Shown piece after piece: positions 7,338 through 17,388 of a stretch of 17,742 bases of DNA. The translations under genes were made by a program, and so were the position numbers. Position 1 is the first letter of the stretch. Each line of letters starts with the position of its first letter. Origin of the DNA: JBEAOO01 sp041164825 (GTDB lineage: Bacteria; Pseudomonadota; Gammaproteobacteria; Burkholderiales; Burkholderiaceae_C); assembly GCA_041164825.1 (NCBI GenBank), contig JBEAOO010000367.1, positions 1 through 17,742 on the forward strand, read 5' to 3'. The notes beneath the pieces are model-generated. The model was given only the letters and a program-made list of their open reading frames with translations. It was not told the DNA's origin and did not search any database.

Positions 7338-7439
7338 TGTGCCGGCAGCGCGCCAGCACCACCCGGTGCGGCCCACGCAGGCCGGGCCGGTGCGCCTCAA
7401 AACGCGGGCGCGGGTGCCGCTGGGGCGGCGCGCCCGCGC

Positions 7440-7497
7440 TGGGGCATCTGGCGCGCACTGGCCCGCATGCCCCAACTGGGCTGGGGCAAATGCCCCA
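7440..7497 (-). promoter_or_regulatory. Inverted-repeat upstream sites, likely enhancer-binding
   Basis: Four copies of one 7-base half-site in alternating orientation lie 130-190 bases upstream of the predicted sigma-54 start: TGGGGCA at 7440-7446, TGCCCCA at 7468-7474, TGGGGCA at 7482-7488 and TGCCCCA at 7491-7497. The last two form a tight 7-2-7 inverted repeat. The distance is typical for an activator site of a sigma-54 promoter. The binding protein is not known. Confidence 0.55.
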
Positions 7498-7553
7498 AAC
7501 GCGGGTCCGTCCGCGGCGCCAAGCGCGGCCTCCCCCGTCCCGCGAGCGACCCC

Positions 7554-10454
<2,901 letters not shown>

Positions 10455-10463
10455 GAGCGTCTC

Positions 10464-10901
10464 TCAGGGCAGGTGCACAGCCGCGGCGTAGCTCTGCAGC
10501 AGCGTCGCGAGCTTGGAAAATTGCGGGCCCACAGCCGACTTCACCATGTAGCCCGCAATCTGCTCTTGGTAGGCGCGGGTGCGGTCGGGGTCGGCGTCGG
10601 AGGTGGTGAGCACAAACACGATCTCGTCTTGCAGGCTGGGGTCGGCGCGGCGCTGCTGCAAAAACTCAAAGCCATTGACGCGCGGCATGTTCAGGTCGAG
10701 CAGCACCACGCGCGGGCGTGGTGCGCTGCGGCTCGGGTCTTGGTTGCGCAGCACCTGCAAGGCCACGCCACCGTCTTCGGCCCACACCACCGGGTAGTCG
10801 CAGCCGGCCTTGCGCAGGCTGCGCATCACCGATTCGGCGGCCACGTCGTCGTCTTCCACCAGCACGATGGTGAGGGTGCGGCTCGGGTCAGGTGGGTTCA
10901 T
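10464..10901 (-). CDS. Single-domain response regulator, Rcp1-like
   Basis: This 145-residue stand-alone receiver has acidic residues Glu16-Asp19 (VLVEDDDV), phospho-Asp69 in VVLLDLNMPRVNGFEFL, Thr99/Thr100 after VFVLT and Lys121 in YMVKS. The wording LDLNMPRVNGFEFLQQ and the 140-150 residue length are those of receivers paired with phytochrome-type kinases (Rcp1-like). There is no output domain, so it must pass phosphate onward or bind a partner. The start at 10901 has a good AGGAGA ribosome binding site at about 10909-10914. The gene overlaps the end of the upstream kinase gene by 14 bases and is followed 9 bases later by the hybrid kinase, which indicates translational coupling. Confidence 0.93.
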   Translation of the reverse strand: MNPPDPSRTLTIVLVEDDDVAAESVMRSLRKAGCDYPVVWAEDGGVALQVLRNQDPSRSAPRPRVVLLDLNMPRVNGFEFLQQRRADPSLQDEIVFVLTTSDADPDRTRAYQEQIAGYMVKSAVGPQFSKLATLLQSYAAAVHLP

Positions 10902-12339
10902 CACTGCTTCTCCTGGGGAATCTCGGCCACCAAAACTTGAAACACGCGCCGCGCCCGTCGGCCACCGGCGACAGCAGCTCAATGCGCCCGCCATGCACCT
11001 CGATCACCCGCTTGGTCAGCGCCAGGCCAATGCCCGAGCCGCCGCGGGTGGAGGCGGTCAGCGTCTGGAACAGCTTGAAAATGCGCTCCTGCGCCGCCGT
11101 GGGCACCCCCGGCCCGTCGTCGGTGATGCTGATCACGCAGTGGTTGTCGTCGTCCACCGCGCTGATGCTGATCACGCCTTCGGCCCGGTCGTGGTGTTTC
11201 ACGGCGTTGCTGATGAGGTTGCGCAGCGCGGCTTCCAGCGGCACGCGCGTGGCTTGGAAGGGCGACGCATCAAGCGCCAGCGTCAATGTGAAACCGGCCG
11301 GCAGCGGCTGCAACTCCAGCACATCGCGCACCATCGCCTGCACGTCCACACGCGTGAAGTCGGTGGCAGCGCGGCCGGCGCGGGCGTAGCTCAGCAGGTC
11401 GTCAATCAGCCGCTCCATGCGGTGGATGCGCTGGCTCACGCGGGCCAGGTTTTTCACCACCTCGGCGGGCGGGTTGTCGCCCAAGTCGCCCTCGATCCAC
11501 TCCACCAAGTCGGCAATGCCACGCAGCGGCGAGCGCAGGTCGTGCGAGGCCACATAGGTGAACTCCTCCAGGTTGGCATTGGCCTGGCGCAGTTGCAGCT
11601 CCAGCCGCTTGCGCACGCTGATGTCGCTCACCGCCGCCAGCGTCATGCTCTGGCGCTGCCAGCGCACGCGGCTCAGGCCAATCTCCACCGGCACCTCGGT
11701 GCCGTCGCGGTGCAGCGCGGTCAGGTCGCGGCCGCGGCCCATCATGCGGGCCTCGCCCGTGGTGCGGTAGCCGGCCATCAGCGCGCCGTGGCCACCGCGG
11801 TAGCGCTCGGGCAGCAGCACGGCCAGGGCTTGCCCGGCCAGCGCCTCGGGGGTGTGGCCCAGCGTGTCGGCCAGCACGCGGTTGACCATCACGATCTCAC
11901 CCGCGTCATTGACGATCAGCAGCCCAAATGGCGAGGCCTCGAACAGGCCGCGGAACGCCGTCTCCAGCGCCAGCCGCTCGCTGATGTCGACCACCGAGGC
12001 CAGCACCAGCGGCTCGCTTGCGCCGGGCATCGGGTTCAGGCCAATCTCCACCGGAAACGGCGTGCCATCGGCGCGCCGCGCAAACAGCACCCGCCCGGCG
12101 CCCATGGCGCGCCGCTCGGGCTGGGCCGCAAAGCCCGCGCGCAGCGTGGCGTGGTGCCCGCGCAGCGCCTCGGGCAGCAACTCATCCACCGGCCGGCCAA
12201 TCAAGGCCCCTGGGGCCACGCCAAACATCGCGTCCAGCTCGCCGTTGGCGGCCACGATCACGCCGCTGCGGTTGACCAGCACAAAACCATTCGGCGCCGC
12301 GTGGAAGGCCCGGGCCAGCAGTTCGGGGCTGGTGGGCAT
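10888..12339 (-). CDS. PAS-PAS sensor histidine kinase (phytochrome-type HisKA)
   Basis: The 483-residue soluble protein carries two PAS domains (about 8-120 and 130-243, each ending in VDIS or SDIS) followed by HisKA with EEFTYVASHDLRSPLRG and phospho-acceptor His266. The ATPase domain shows Asn374/Asn378, DDGPGV at 407 and GGSGIGLALTKRV at 433. The FxYVASHDLR-P motif is typical of kinases that act on Rcp1-like receivers, and such a receiver follows directly with a 14-base overlap. The start at 12339 begins just before PAS1; the frame stays open to an ATG at 12534, but that extension is Arg/Pro/Gly-rich and probably not translated. No ligand can be inferred and no haem- or flavin-binding residues are evident. 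Confidence 0.92.
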   Translation of the reverse strand: MPTSPELLARAFHAAPNGFVLVNRSGVIVAANGELDAMFGVAPGALIGRPVDELLPEALRGHHATLRAGFAAQPERRAMGAGRVLFARRADGTPFPVEIGLNPMPGASEPLVLASVVDISERLALETAFRGLFEASPFGLLIVNDAGEIVMVNRVLADTLGHTPEALAGQALAVLLPERYRGGHGALMAGYRTTGEARMMGRGRDLTALHRDGTEVPVEIGLSRVRWQRQSMTLAAVSDISVRKRLELQLRQANANLEEFTYVASHDLRSPLRGIADLVEWIEGDLGDNPPAEVVKNLARVSQRIHRMERLIDDLLSYARAGRAATDFTRVDVQAMVRDVLELQPLPAGFTLTLALDASPFQATRVPLEAALRNLISNAVKHHDRAEGVISISAVDDDNHCVISITDDGPGVPTAAQERIFKLFQTLTASTRGGSGIGLALTKRVIEVHGGRIELLSPVADGRGACFKFWWPRFPRRSSDEPT

Positions 12340-12539
12340 GGTCAGCGCGAGGCTGGGCGAGAGGTGCGTGCGCCGGCGCTGGCCGCGCAGCCACGGGCCG
12401 CACCCGAGCGCGCACCCAAAGGAGCCCGAGGAGCGGGGGGCCAGCAGGGCGCCAGGGCCTGCCACAACACACGGTTCATCGCCTGCCTCGCTGAGATCAA
12501 GGCCGAGCCGCCATCGGACAGGTGTGGCGGGCACGACAC

Positions 12540-12578
12540 GACGGGGGGCTCCCGCGCCCCGTCAGATGAGGAATATTA
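12540..12578 (-). promoter_or_regulatory. Possible promoter and leader hairpin of the kinase cluster
   Basis: The 370-base gap between mnmA and the kinase cluster contains TAATAT on the minus strand (12573-12578), a fair -10 box; no good -35 box lies 16-18 bases upstream of it. Just inside the expected transcript, GACGGGG (12540-12546) pairs with CCCCGTC (12557-12563). It is either a leader hairpin or a late terminator of mnmA, but there is no T run. The rest of the gap shows nothing I can assign. Confidence 0.25.
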
Positions 12579-12673
12579 GGCGTCTGCGTTGCAGGAAAAC
12601 GGCGAATCCCTGGGCCGCAGAAGGGCATTGCGGCGCAGCGGCGGTGAAATTCGTCACGCATCTCGGGCCACGC

Positions 12674-12699
12674 TGGGCCCGCCATCCCGCCTGGGCCCA
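12674..12699 (-). terminator. GC-rich stem-loop after mnmA
   Basis: TGGGCCC (12674-12680) pairs with GGGCCCA (12693-12699) over a 12-base loop, beginning 11 bases past the mnmA stop. It has no T tract, so it is only a candidate terminator. Confidence 0.3.
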
Positions 12700-12709
12700 C
12701 TCGCCCCGC

Positions 12710-13831
12710 TCAGGCGGCTGGCGGTGCGGTGATCACCCCGCCGCCCAAGCACACCTCGCCGTCGTACACCACCGCCGATTGGCCGGGGGTGACGGCCCAC
12801 TGCGGCTCGGTGAAGGCCAGCACAAAGTCTGGCCCCGTGGGCGCCACCAGCGCGCATTCGGCGTCGGCCTGGCGGTAGCGGGTCTTGGCCGCCAACGTGC
12901 CAGCGGCGGGTGGGGTGCCGGCCACCCAGCTGGCGTTGTCGGCCATCAGCGTGCGCGAGAGCAGCCAGGGGTGGTCGTGGCCCTGCACGGCGTAGAGCGT
13001 GTTGGTCGCCATGTCTTTGCGCGCCACGTACCAGGGTTCGTGGGCACCGCCGCCGCGCTGTTCGCCCTTGGCCTTGAGCCCGCCAATGCCCAGGCCTTGG
13101 CGCTGGCCCAGGGTGTGGAAGCTCAGGCCCACATGCTCGCCAATCGTGCGGCCGCGGTCGTCCTTGATGGGGCCGGGCTGGTTGGCCAGGTAGCGGTTCA
13201 AAAATTCGCGGAACGGCCGCTCGCCAATGAAGCAAATGCCCGTGCTGTCCTTCTTTTTGGCGTTGGGCAGCCCGATCTCGGCCGCAATGCGCCGCACCTC
13301 GGTCTTGGGCAGCTCGCCCACCGGGAACAGCGTTTTGCTCAGCTGCGCCTGGTTGAGTCGGTGCAAAAAGTAGCTCTGGTCCTTCAGCGGGTCCAGGCCC
13401 TTCAGCAATTGAAACTGAGCGTCCACTTCACGCACGCGGGCGTAGTGCCCCGTGGCGATCTTCTCGGCGCCCAGGCGCATCGCGTGGTCGAGAAACGCTT
13501 TGAACTTGATCTCGGCGTTGCACAGGATGTCGGGGTTGGGCGTGCGACCGGCCTGGTACTCGCGCAAAAACTCGGCAAACACGCGGTCTTTGTAGTCGGC
13601 CGCAAAGTTGACGTGCTCGATCTCCAGCCCCAGCACATCGGCCACGCTGGCGGCATCCAAAAAGTCCTGGCGCGACGAGCAGTATTCGCTGTCGTCGTCG
13701 TCTTCCCAGTTTTTCATGAAGATGCACACCACCTCGTGGCCCTGCTGTTTCAGCAAGTGGGCCGTCACGGCGGAATCCACGCCGCCGGACAGGCCGACGA
13801 CGATGCGGTGTTTGGAAGCTGCAGAACTCAT
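12710..13831 (-). CDS. mnmA: tRNA-uridine 2-sulfurtransferase MnmA
   Basis: The 373-residue enzyme makes the 2-thio group of wobble uridine 34 in the tRNAs for Lys, Glu and Gln, using ATP and sulfur relayed from IscS and Tus proteins or directly. The PP-loop SGGVDS is at 15-20, followed by FMKNWEDDDDSEYC. The first catalytic cysteine is Cys104 in PNPDILCNAEIKF and the second is Cys200 in STGICFIGER. The tRNA-recognition segments GHYAR and KDQSYFL are present, and the C-terminal beta domain ends at ITAPPAA. Length is normal for the family. The ATG at 13831 gives the usual short lead before the PP-loop, though its ribosome binding site is weak. It is divergent from ppk2 with a 228-base gap. Confidence 0.96.
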   Translation of the reverse strand: MSSAASKHRIVVGLSGGVDSAVTAHLLKQQGHEVVCIFMKNWEDDDDSEYCSSRQDFLDAASVADVLGLEIEHVNFAADYKDRVFAEFLREYQAGRTPNPDILCNAEIKFKAFLDHAMRLGAEKIATGHYARVREVDAQFQLLKGLDPLKDQSYFLHRLNQAQLSKTLFPVGELPKTEVRRIAAEIGLPNAKKKDSTGICFIGERPFREFLNRYLANQPGPIKDDRGRTIGEHVGLSFHTLGQRQGLGIGGLKAKGEQRGGGAHEPWYVARKDMATNTLYAVQGHDHPWLLSRTLMADNASWVAGTPPAAGTLAAKTRYRQADAECALVAPTGPDFVLAFTEPQWAVTPGQSAVVYDGEVCLGGGVITAPPAA

Positions 13832-13962
13832 GGCGCTGATTGTCCCGCGAAGCCGCCAACCTTCGTTGCGTTGGGGCAGTGCGGCGCCACGCCACGCCGA
13901 GCCACGGTGTGCGCCGCGGTCTGATCCGTTCGGCAGGGGGTGGCTGTGGCATCGTCGCCGCA

Positions 13963-13980
13963 CTGTCACGCTGGCGTCAC
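13963..13980 (+). promoter_or_regulatory. Pho box upstream of ppk2
   Basis: CTGTCAC-GCTG-GCGTCAC has the 7-4-7 layout of a PhoB site (CTGTCAT-N4-CTGTCAT), with 6 of 7 and 4-5 of 7 matches. A weaker third unit, TCGTCGC, lies at 13952-13958 in the same 11-base phase. A poor -10-like AACACT starts 10 bases downstream (13991), where a PhoB-dependent promoter would have it. It points toward ppk2. Confidence 0.5.
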
Positions 13981-14059
13981 GCGGCGCCGGAACACTGGCT
14001 GTCCCTGGGGTCTGCCGCGTGCAGCCCCGCTCTGCGTTGACCCGATTTTGGTGCCGCCC

Positions 14060-15007
14060 ATGACCACGCCTGCCCAACCCACCGTTCCGCACGACGACCT
14101 GATCGCCCGCATCCGCCGCGACCTGCTCGACGGCTACGACGAAGAGCTGGAGATGGAGATCGAGGACCGCGTGGTCGATGTGGAACTCGCCACCGCCCTG
14201 CTCAACGGCCAGGCGCCCGACCCCGCGCTGGAGCAATCCGAGCGCCTGAGCTACTTCAAAAACCTGTTCCGCCTGCAGCGCGAACTGGTGCGCCTGCAAG
14301 ACTGGGTGGCCGCCACGGGCGAGAAAGTGGTGATCTTGTTTGAAGGCCGCGACGCCGCCGGCAAAGGCGGCGCCATCAAGCGCATCACCCAGCGCCTGAA
14401 CCCGCGTGTGTGCCGCGTGGTGGCCCTGCCCGCGCCCAACGACCGCGAGCGCACGCAGTGGTACTTCCAGCGTTATGTGCCGCACCTGCCCGCCGCCGGC
14501 GAGATCGTGCTGTTCGACCGCAGTTGGTACAACCGCGCCGGCGTCGAGCGCGTGATGGGCTTTTGCAGCGAAGACGACGTCGAAGAGTTCTTCCGCTCCG
14601 TGCCCGAGTTCGAACGCATGCTGGTGCGCTCGGGCATCCGCGTCATCAAGTACTGGTTCTCCATCACCGACGACGAGCAGCAACTGCGCTTTCTGGGCCG
14701 CATCCACGACCCGCTGAAACAGTGGAAGCTCAGCCCCATGGACCTGGAAAGCCGCCGCCGTTGGGAGGAGTACACCAAGGCCAAAGAGGCGATGCTTGAG
14801 CGCACCCACATCCCCGAAGCGCCGTGGTGGGTGGTGCAAGCCGTCGACAAAAAGAAAGCCCGCCTCAACTGCATCCAGCACCTGCTGGAGCAGTTCCCGT
14901 ATGGCGACGTCGAACACGCCGAGATCCACCTGCCTGAGCGCGAACGCCGCCCCGACTACACCCGCCTGCCGGTGCCGGAAGAGATGTTTGTGCCGGAGCG
15001 GTTTTGA
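14060..15007 (+). CDS. ppk2: Polyphosphate kinase 2 (PPK2 family)
   Basis: The 315-residue protein has the PPK2 P-loop kinase fold. Walker A is FEGRDAAGKGGAIKR (94-108, Lys102) and the Walker B/lid element is LFDRSWYNRAGVERVMGF (151-168). Family stretches RTQWYFQRYVPHLP, WFSITDDEQQLRF, DPLKQWKLSPMDLESRRRWEEYTKAKEAM (split across 217-245) and APWWVVQAVDKKKARLN are all present. Members transfer phosphate between polyphosphate and ADP, GDP or AMP; the single-domain form and length suggest the class that phosphorylates nucleoside diphosphates, but specificity cannot be settled by eye. The ATG at 14060 is chosen because conserved sequence starts about 10 residues later; an open frame from 13940 would run through the Pho box. 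Divergent from mnmA. Confidence 0.93.
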   Translation: MTTPAQPTVPHDDLIARIRRDLLDGYDEELEMEIEDRVVDVELATALLNGQAPDPALEQSERLSYFKNLFRLQRELVRLQDWVAATGEKVVILFEGRDAAGKGGAIKRITQRLNPRVCRVVALPAPNDRERTQWYFQRYVPHLPAAGEIVLFDRSWYNRAGVERVMGFCSEDDVEEFFRSVPEFERMLVRSGIRVIKYWFSITDDEQQLRFLGRIHDPLKQWKLSPMDLESRRRWEEYTKAKEAMLERTHIPEAPWWVVQAVDKKKARLNCIQHLLEQFPYGDVEHAEIHLPERERRPDYTRLPVPEEMFVPERF

Positions 15008-15162
15008 GCGGGCGCTGAGCGGCGCTTGCGGTGGGCTGTCGGGCCCAGCCGGCAGGTCAAGGCGGTGGGCGCGGCGACGGGTGGTGATGGGTGGGGGTCT
15101 GGGCCGACGTGGCCCGCAGGGGCTGGTACGCTGCGGTGTCCGGCCCCTCAGCGGTGTTGCCC

Positions 15163-15634
15163 ATGACGACGCCTGAACCACACGCCCCCCTGCGCCACCT
15201 GCTCTCACAGCGCTTTGCGCAACACCCCCAGCGGCACGCCGGCTGCGCTTGGGGCCATGTGGAGCAGCGCCTGCTGAGCCAGCCCAAGGCGCTGCGCGCC
15301 CTGGCGGCCATGGAGGCCAGCGGCGGCGAGCCCGACGTGATCGGCCTCGACCCCGCCACCGGTCAGCACCTCTGGGCCGACTGCGCTGCTGAGAGCCCCA
15401 CCGGCCGCCGCCGCCCTGGGCATCACCCTGCTCACCGAAGCCGATTACCGCGCCCTGCAGCAGCTTGGCGAGTTCGACCTCAAAACCTCCAGCTGGGTGG
15501 TCACCCCGCCCGCCGTGCGCGCCCTCGGCGGCGCCCTGTTCTGCGACCGCCGCTACGGCCACGTCTTCACGTACCACAACGGCGCGCAGTCGTACTACGC
15601 GGCGCGGGGGTTCAGGGGGTTGTTGCGGGTGTAG
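15163..15634 (+). pseudogene. DUF4256 family gene, broken by internal deletion and frameshift
   Basis: The first part (15163 to about 15412) reads in one frame as the N-terminal half of DUF4256: LLSQRFAQHPQRHAG, then MEASGGEPDVIGLDP, then DCAAESPTGRR. The second half continues in another frame (about 15404-15631) as LGITLLTEADYRALQQLGEF, DLKTSSWV, GGALFCDRRYGHVFTYHNGA, QSYYAARGFRG and the normal C-terminus. About 25 residues of the family (the CYD...ALxxRKxxKP...SA section) are missing at the join. The join lies in GGCCGCCGCCGCC, which fits a deletion between two short GCC-rich repeats that was not a multiple of three. Function of the intact family is not established. The gene is plainly non-functional as read. 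Confidence 0.8.
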
Positions 15635-15709
15635 TCGGGGGGGCAGGCATGCAGGCTGCGCACGGGCCGGGTATGCAGGGCAGACTTCGGTCGGGCCTTT
15701 GCCGTCAAC

Positions 15710-15730
15710 AGTTGAGCGGCCGCTTTCGAC
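15710..15730 (+). repeat. Left copy of 21-bp direct repeat flanking the broken regulator-Fic pair
   Basis: AGTTGAGCGGCCGCTTTCGAC here and AGTTGAACGGCCGTTTCCGGC at 17120-17140 agree at 17 of 21 positions in the same orientation. They enclose the decayed regulator and Fic genes. Right after this copy the 9-base unit GGCCGGCCA occurs twice in tandem (15737-15754). I see no gene between 15635 and 15833. Confidence 0.4.
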
Positions 15731-15833
15731 CACAGTGGCCGGCCAGGCCGGCCAGGCCGAGCAGGCAGACGATTGCTTCGCAGCGGTGTCAGTCATTGGC
15801 AAGCCGCGGGCGCGATGCCCGATCTCTGCGCGA

Positions 15834-16492
15834 ATGGCGACGACCCGAGGCACTGCGGTCGTCGATCACTGCCAGTCCAGCCATGTCGTGCTGCGCGCCG
15901 AACTCGCGCCACTGGGCGGCGCACCGCAGGTTTCGCCAGCGCTGAAAGCGCTTCAGCGCGACGGAGAACTGCTTCGTTTGGGCGCAGGCGTCTGCGCCAA
16001 GGCCCGCCGGGGCGAATCCACGCACAAGGTAACGCCGGTCGTGGATGTCGAGGCACTGGGCCGCGAGGTGGCTCACAAGCGCAAGGCCCAGGTGACCGAC
16101 GGCGGGGATGGCACGCTGGTGCTGGACACAGGGGACCGTCGGGTCTCGCGCAAGCTCGCACTGGGTCAGGGCGCCGTGCAAGACGTCAACGATCGCAATC
16201 GCCGCACCTTCACTCCCGGCATCCAAAGGGCGGCCGCGGGATGCGGCGACGTGCCCGACCCCCGATGTGGGCAACGATGTGCGTTGGCTTGCTGGCCTTT
16301 CATCAGGTTCGGTATGCGCCGACGGCCGCCGATCAAGGGTCCGAGACGGTGACCCGCCCGGCCGGAGACGAAGTGCGTTCCGGCCCGCTACAGGATCTGC
16401 TGGTCGCCCTCAAGCGGGCAGGCGAGCTGACCAAGGACGACATGGCGGGGTTGCTCGTGAACCACCTGCGGGAGCGCAAGCAGGGTGTTTGA
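15834..16492 (+). pseudogene. AbiEi/DUF6088-like regulator upstream of Fic, two frameshifts
   Basis: Three successive frames together give one protein of about 218 residues. From about 15834 to 16259 it reads VVLRAELAPLGGAPQVSPAL, KALQRDGELLRLGAGVCAKAR and, later, LVLDTGDRRVSRKLALGQGA: a winged-helix start and a body like the AbiEi/DUF6088 proteins. An extra C in the run 16259-16263 moves the frame to DVGNDVRWLAGL. An extra T at 16298-16300 moves it again to HQVRYAPTAADQGSETVTR, ending in DLLVALKRAGELTKDDMAGL and LVNHLRERKQGV. Removing one base at each run restores a continuous frame. The stop overlaps the Fic start by 8 bases, so the pair was an operon. I see no (S/T)xxxE(G/N) Fic-inhibition motif. 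The start is uncertain. Antitoxin role is inference. Two homopolymer errors in sequencing could also explain the shifts. Confidence 0.6.
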
Positions 16493-17065
16493 TCCGTTCA
16501 AGGATTTCGAGACCGCTGGCTTGGCTACCTGCGCAACAAGTTCAACGAGAAGGATCCGCAGATCGTCCAGGAGTTGCAACACCAGATGTTCCGGGCCAGT
16601 CTGGACGAAGCCATCACACATCTGGCGAAGCGGCGTGACACCCTCCGCCATGAAGATTTCCGCGCAGTCCATCGCACTCTCTTTGAGGGCATGTATCCCT
16701 GGGCCGGCCAGGACCGCATGGTCAGGGCCCCGGATATTGCTGTGACCAAGGCTGGAACTTGGTTCAGCCATCCTGCGGCTGCGCCACGGGCGGTGCAGGA
16801 GGGATTGCGCATCGGTAGCAACAAGGCTCAGATGCGGCGGCGCCCCGGCGAGGTGATGGGGCTGTTCGCCCACGGTCATCCGTTCTTGGATGGCCATGGC
16901 CGCACCATGCCGGTGGTCCACACCGAGCTGTGCCATCGCGCCGGCTTCTGCATCGAATGGCACCGCACGAACAAGCCAGACTACCTGACCGAACTGAGCG
17001 CCGAGATCGCGACGCCGGGCAAGGGCATTCTGGACGCCTGCCTGCCTGCCGCCATTCGCGGGTGA
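16485..17065 (+). pseudogene. Fic family protein, frameshifted by 5-bp duplication
   Basis: A GTG start at 16485 opens the standard Fic N-terminus FDPFKDFETAG. Then TGGCT is duplicated in tandem (16517-16521 and 16522-16526); deleting one unit gives ETAGYLRNKFNEKDPQIVQE and an unbroken product of about 191 residues. The rest shows HQMFRASLDEAI, FRAVHRTLFEGMYPWAGQDR, the flap TKAGTWFSHP and the Fic loop HGHPFLDGHGRTM, with the catalytic His at 16877-16879. Fic enzymes transfer AMP or related groups to target proteins. In the motif HxFx(D/E)GN(G/K)R the Asn is His here (codon 16895-16897), which would probably impair catalysis. A distal in-frame ATG at 16574 could still give a product lacking the N-terminus. 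Confidence 0.8.
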
Positions 17066-17119
17066 GAGTCGGGACCGCCCAGCCTGGGGATGGCCGTCAC
17101 AGGCCGAGGCCGGGTGCGA

Positions 17120-17140
17120 AGTTGAACGGCCGTTTCCGGC
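17120..17140 (+). repeat. Right copy of 21-bp direct repeat
   Basis: AGTTGAACGGCCGTTTCCGGC matches the copy at 15710-15730 at 17 of 21 positions. It lies 55 bases after the Fic stop, in a 323-base stretch (17066-17388) where I find no gene. Confidence 0.4.
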
Positions 17141-17288
17141 GGCCGCCGACACTCGGCCTCGCGGAATGAATGACCGACTCCAGGCTGAAGCCGTCGCTCC
17201 TGAGTCGAGCCACAGCAATGCAGCAGTTGCCTTCACTGCGCACGCCGAGACTCAAGGGCGAGCGTCGACATGAACCTCACGCTCGTCG

Positions 17289-17310
17289 CGCCCAGCCCAT
17301 GGGCTGGGCG
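17289..17310. repeat. Perfect 22-bp palindrome
   Basis: CGCCCAGCCCA (17289-17299) is followed directly by its exact reverse complement (17300-17310) with no spacer. It lies between the broken Fic gene and the broken galT gene. It could be an old operator, a cruciform-forming site, or a remnant; no T run argues against a simple terminator. Confidence 0.6.
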
Positions 17311-17388
17311 TCCACTGCTGAACCCAATGTATTGCGCAACGTCCTTCGGCGTGGGGCGCACGGCGAGGACTCTCGGTTCTGTTACCGA

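Noticed and set aside
10810..13924. Plus-strand open frames opposite the PAS kinase and mnmA
   Set aside because: They are antisense shadows of genes with clear catalytic motifs on the minus strand.
14041..15180. Similar starts of ppk2 and the DUF4256 gene (GCCCATGACSACGCCTG)
   Set aside because: The likeness is limited to about 17 bases around the start codons and does not extend upstream or downstream.
15773..16492. Single 239-codon gene ending at the Fic start
   Set aside because: Only its last about 60 codons look like protein; the rest is a shadow of the regulator's main frame, so a frameshifted gene explains it better.
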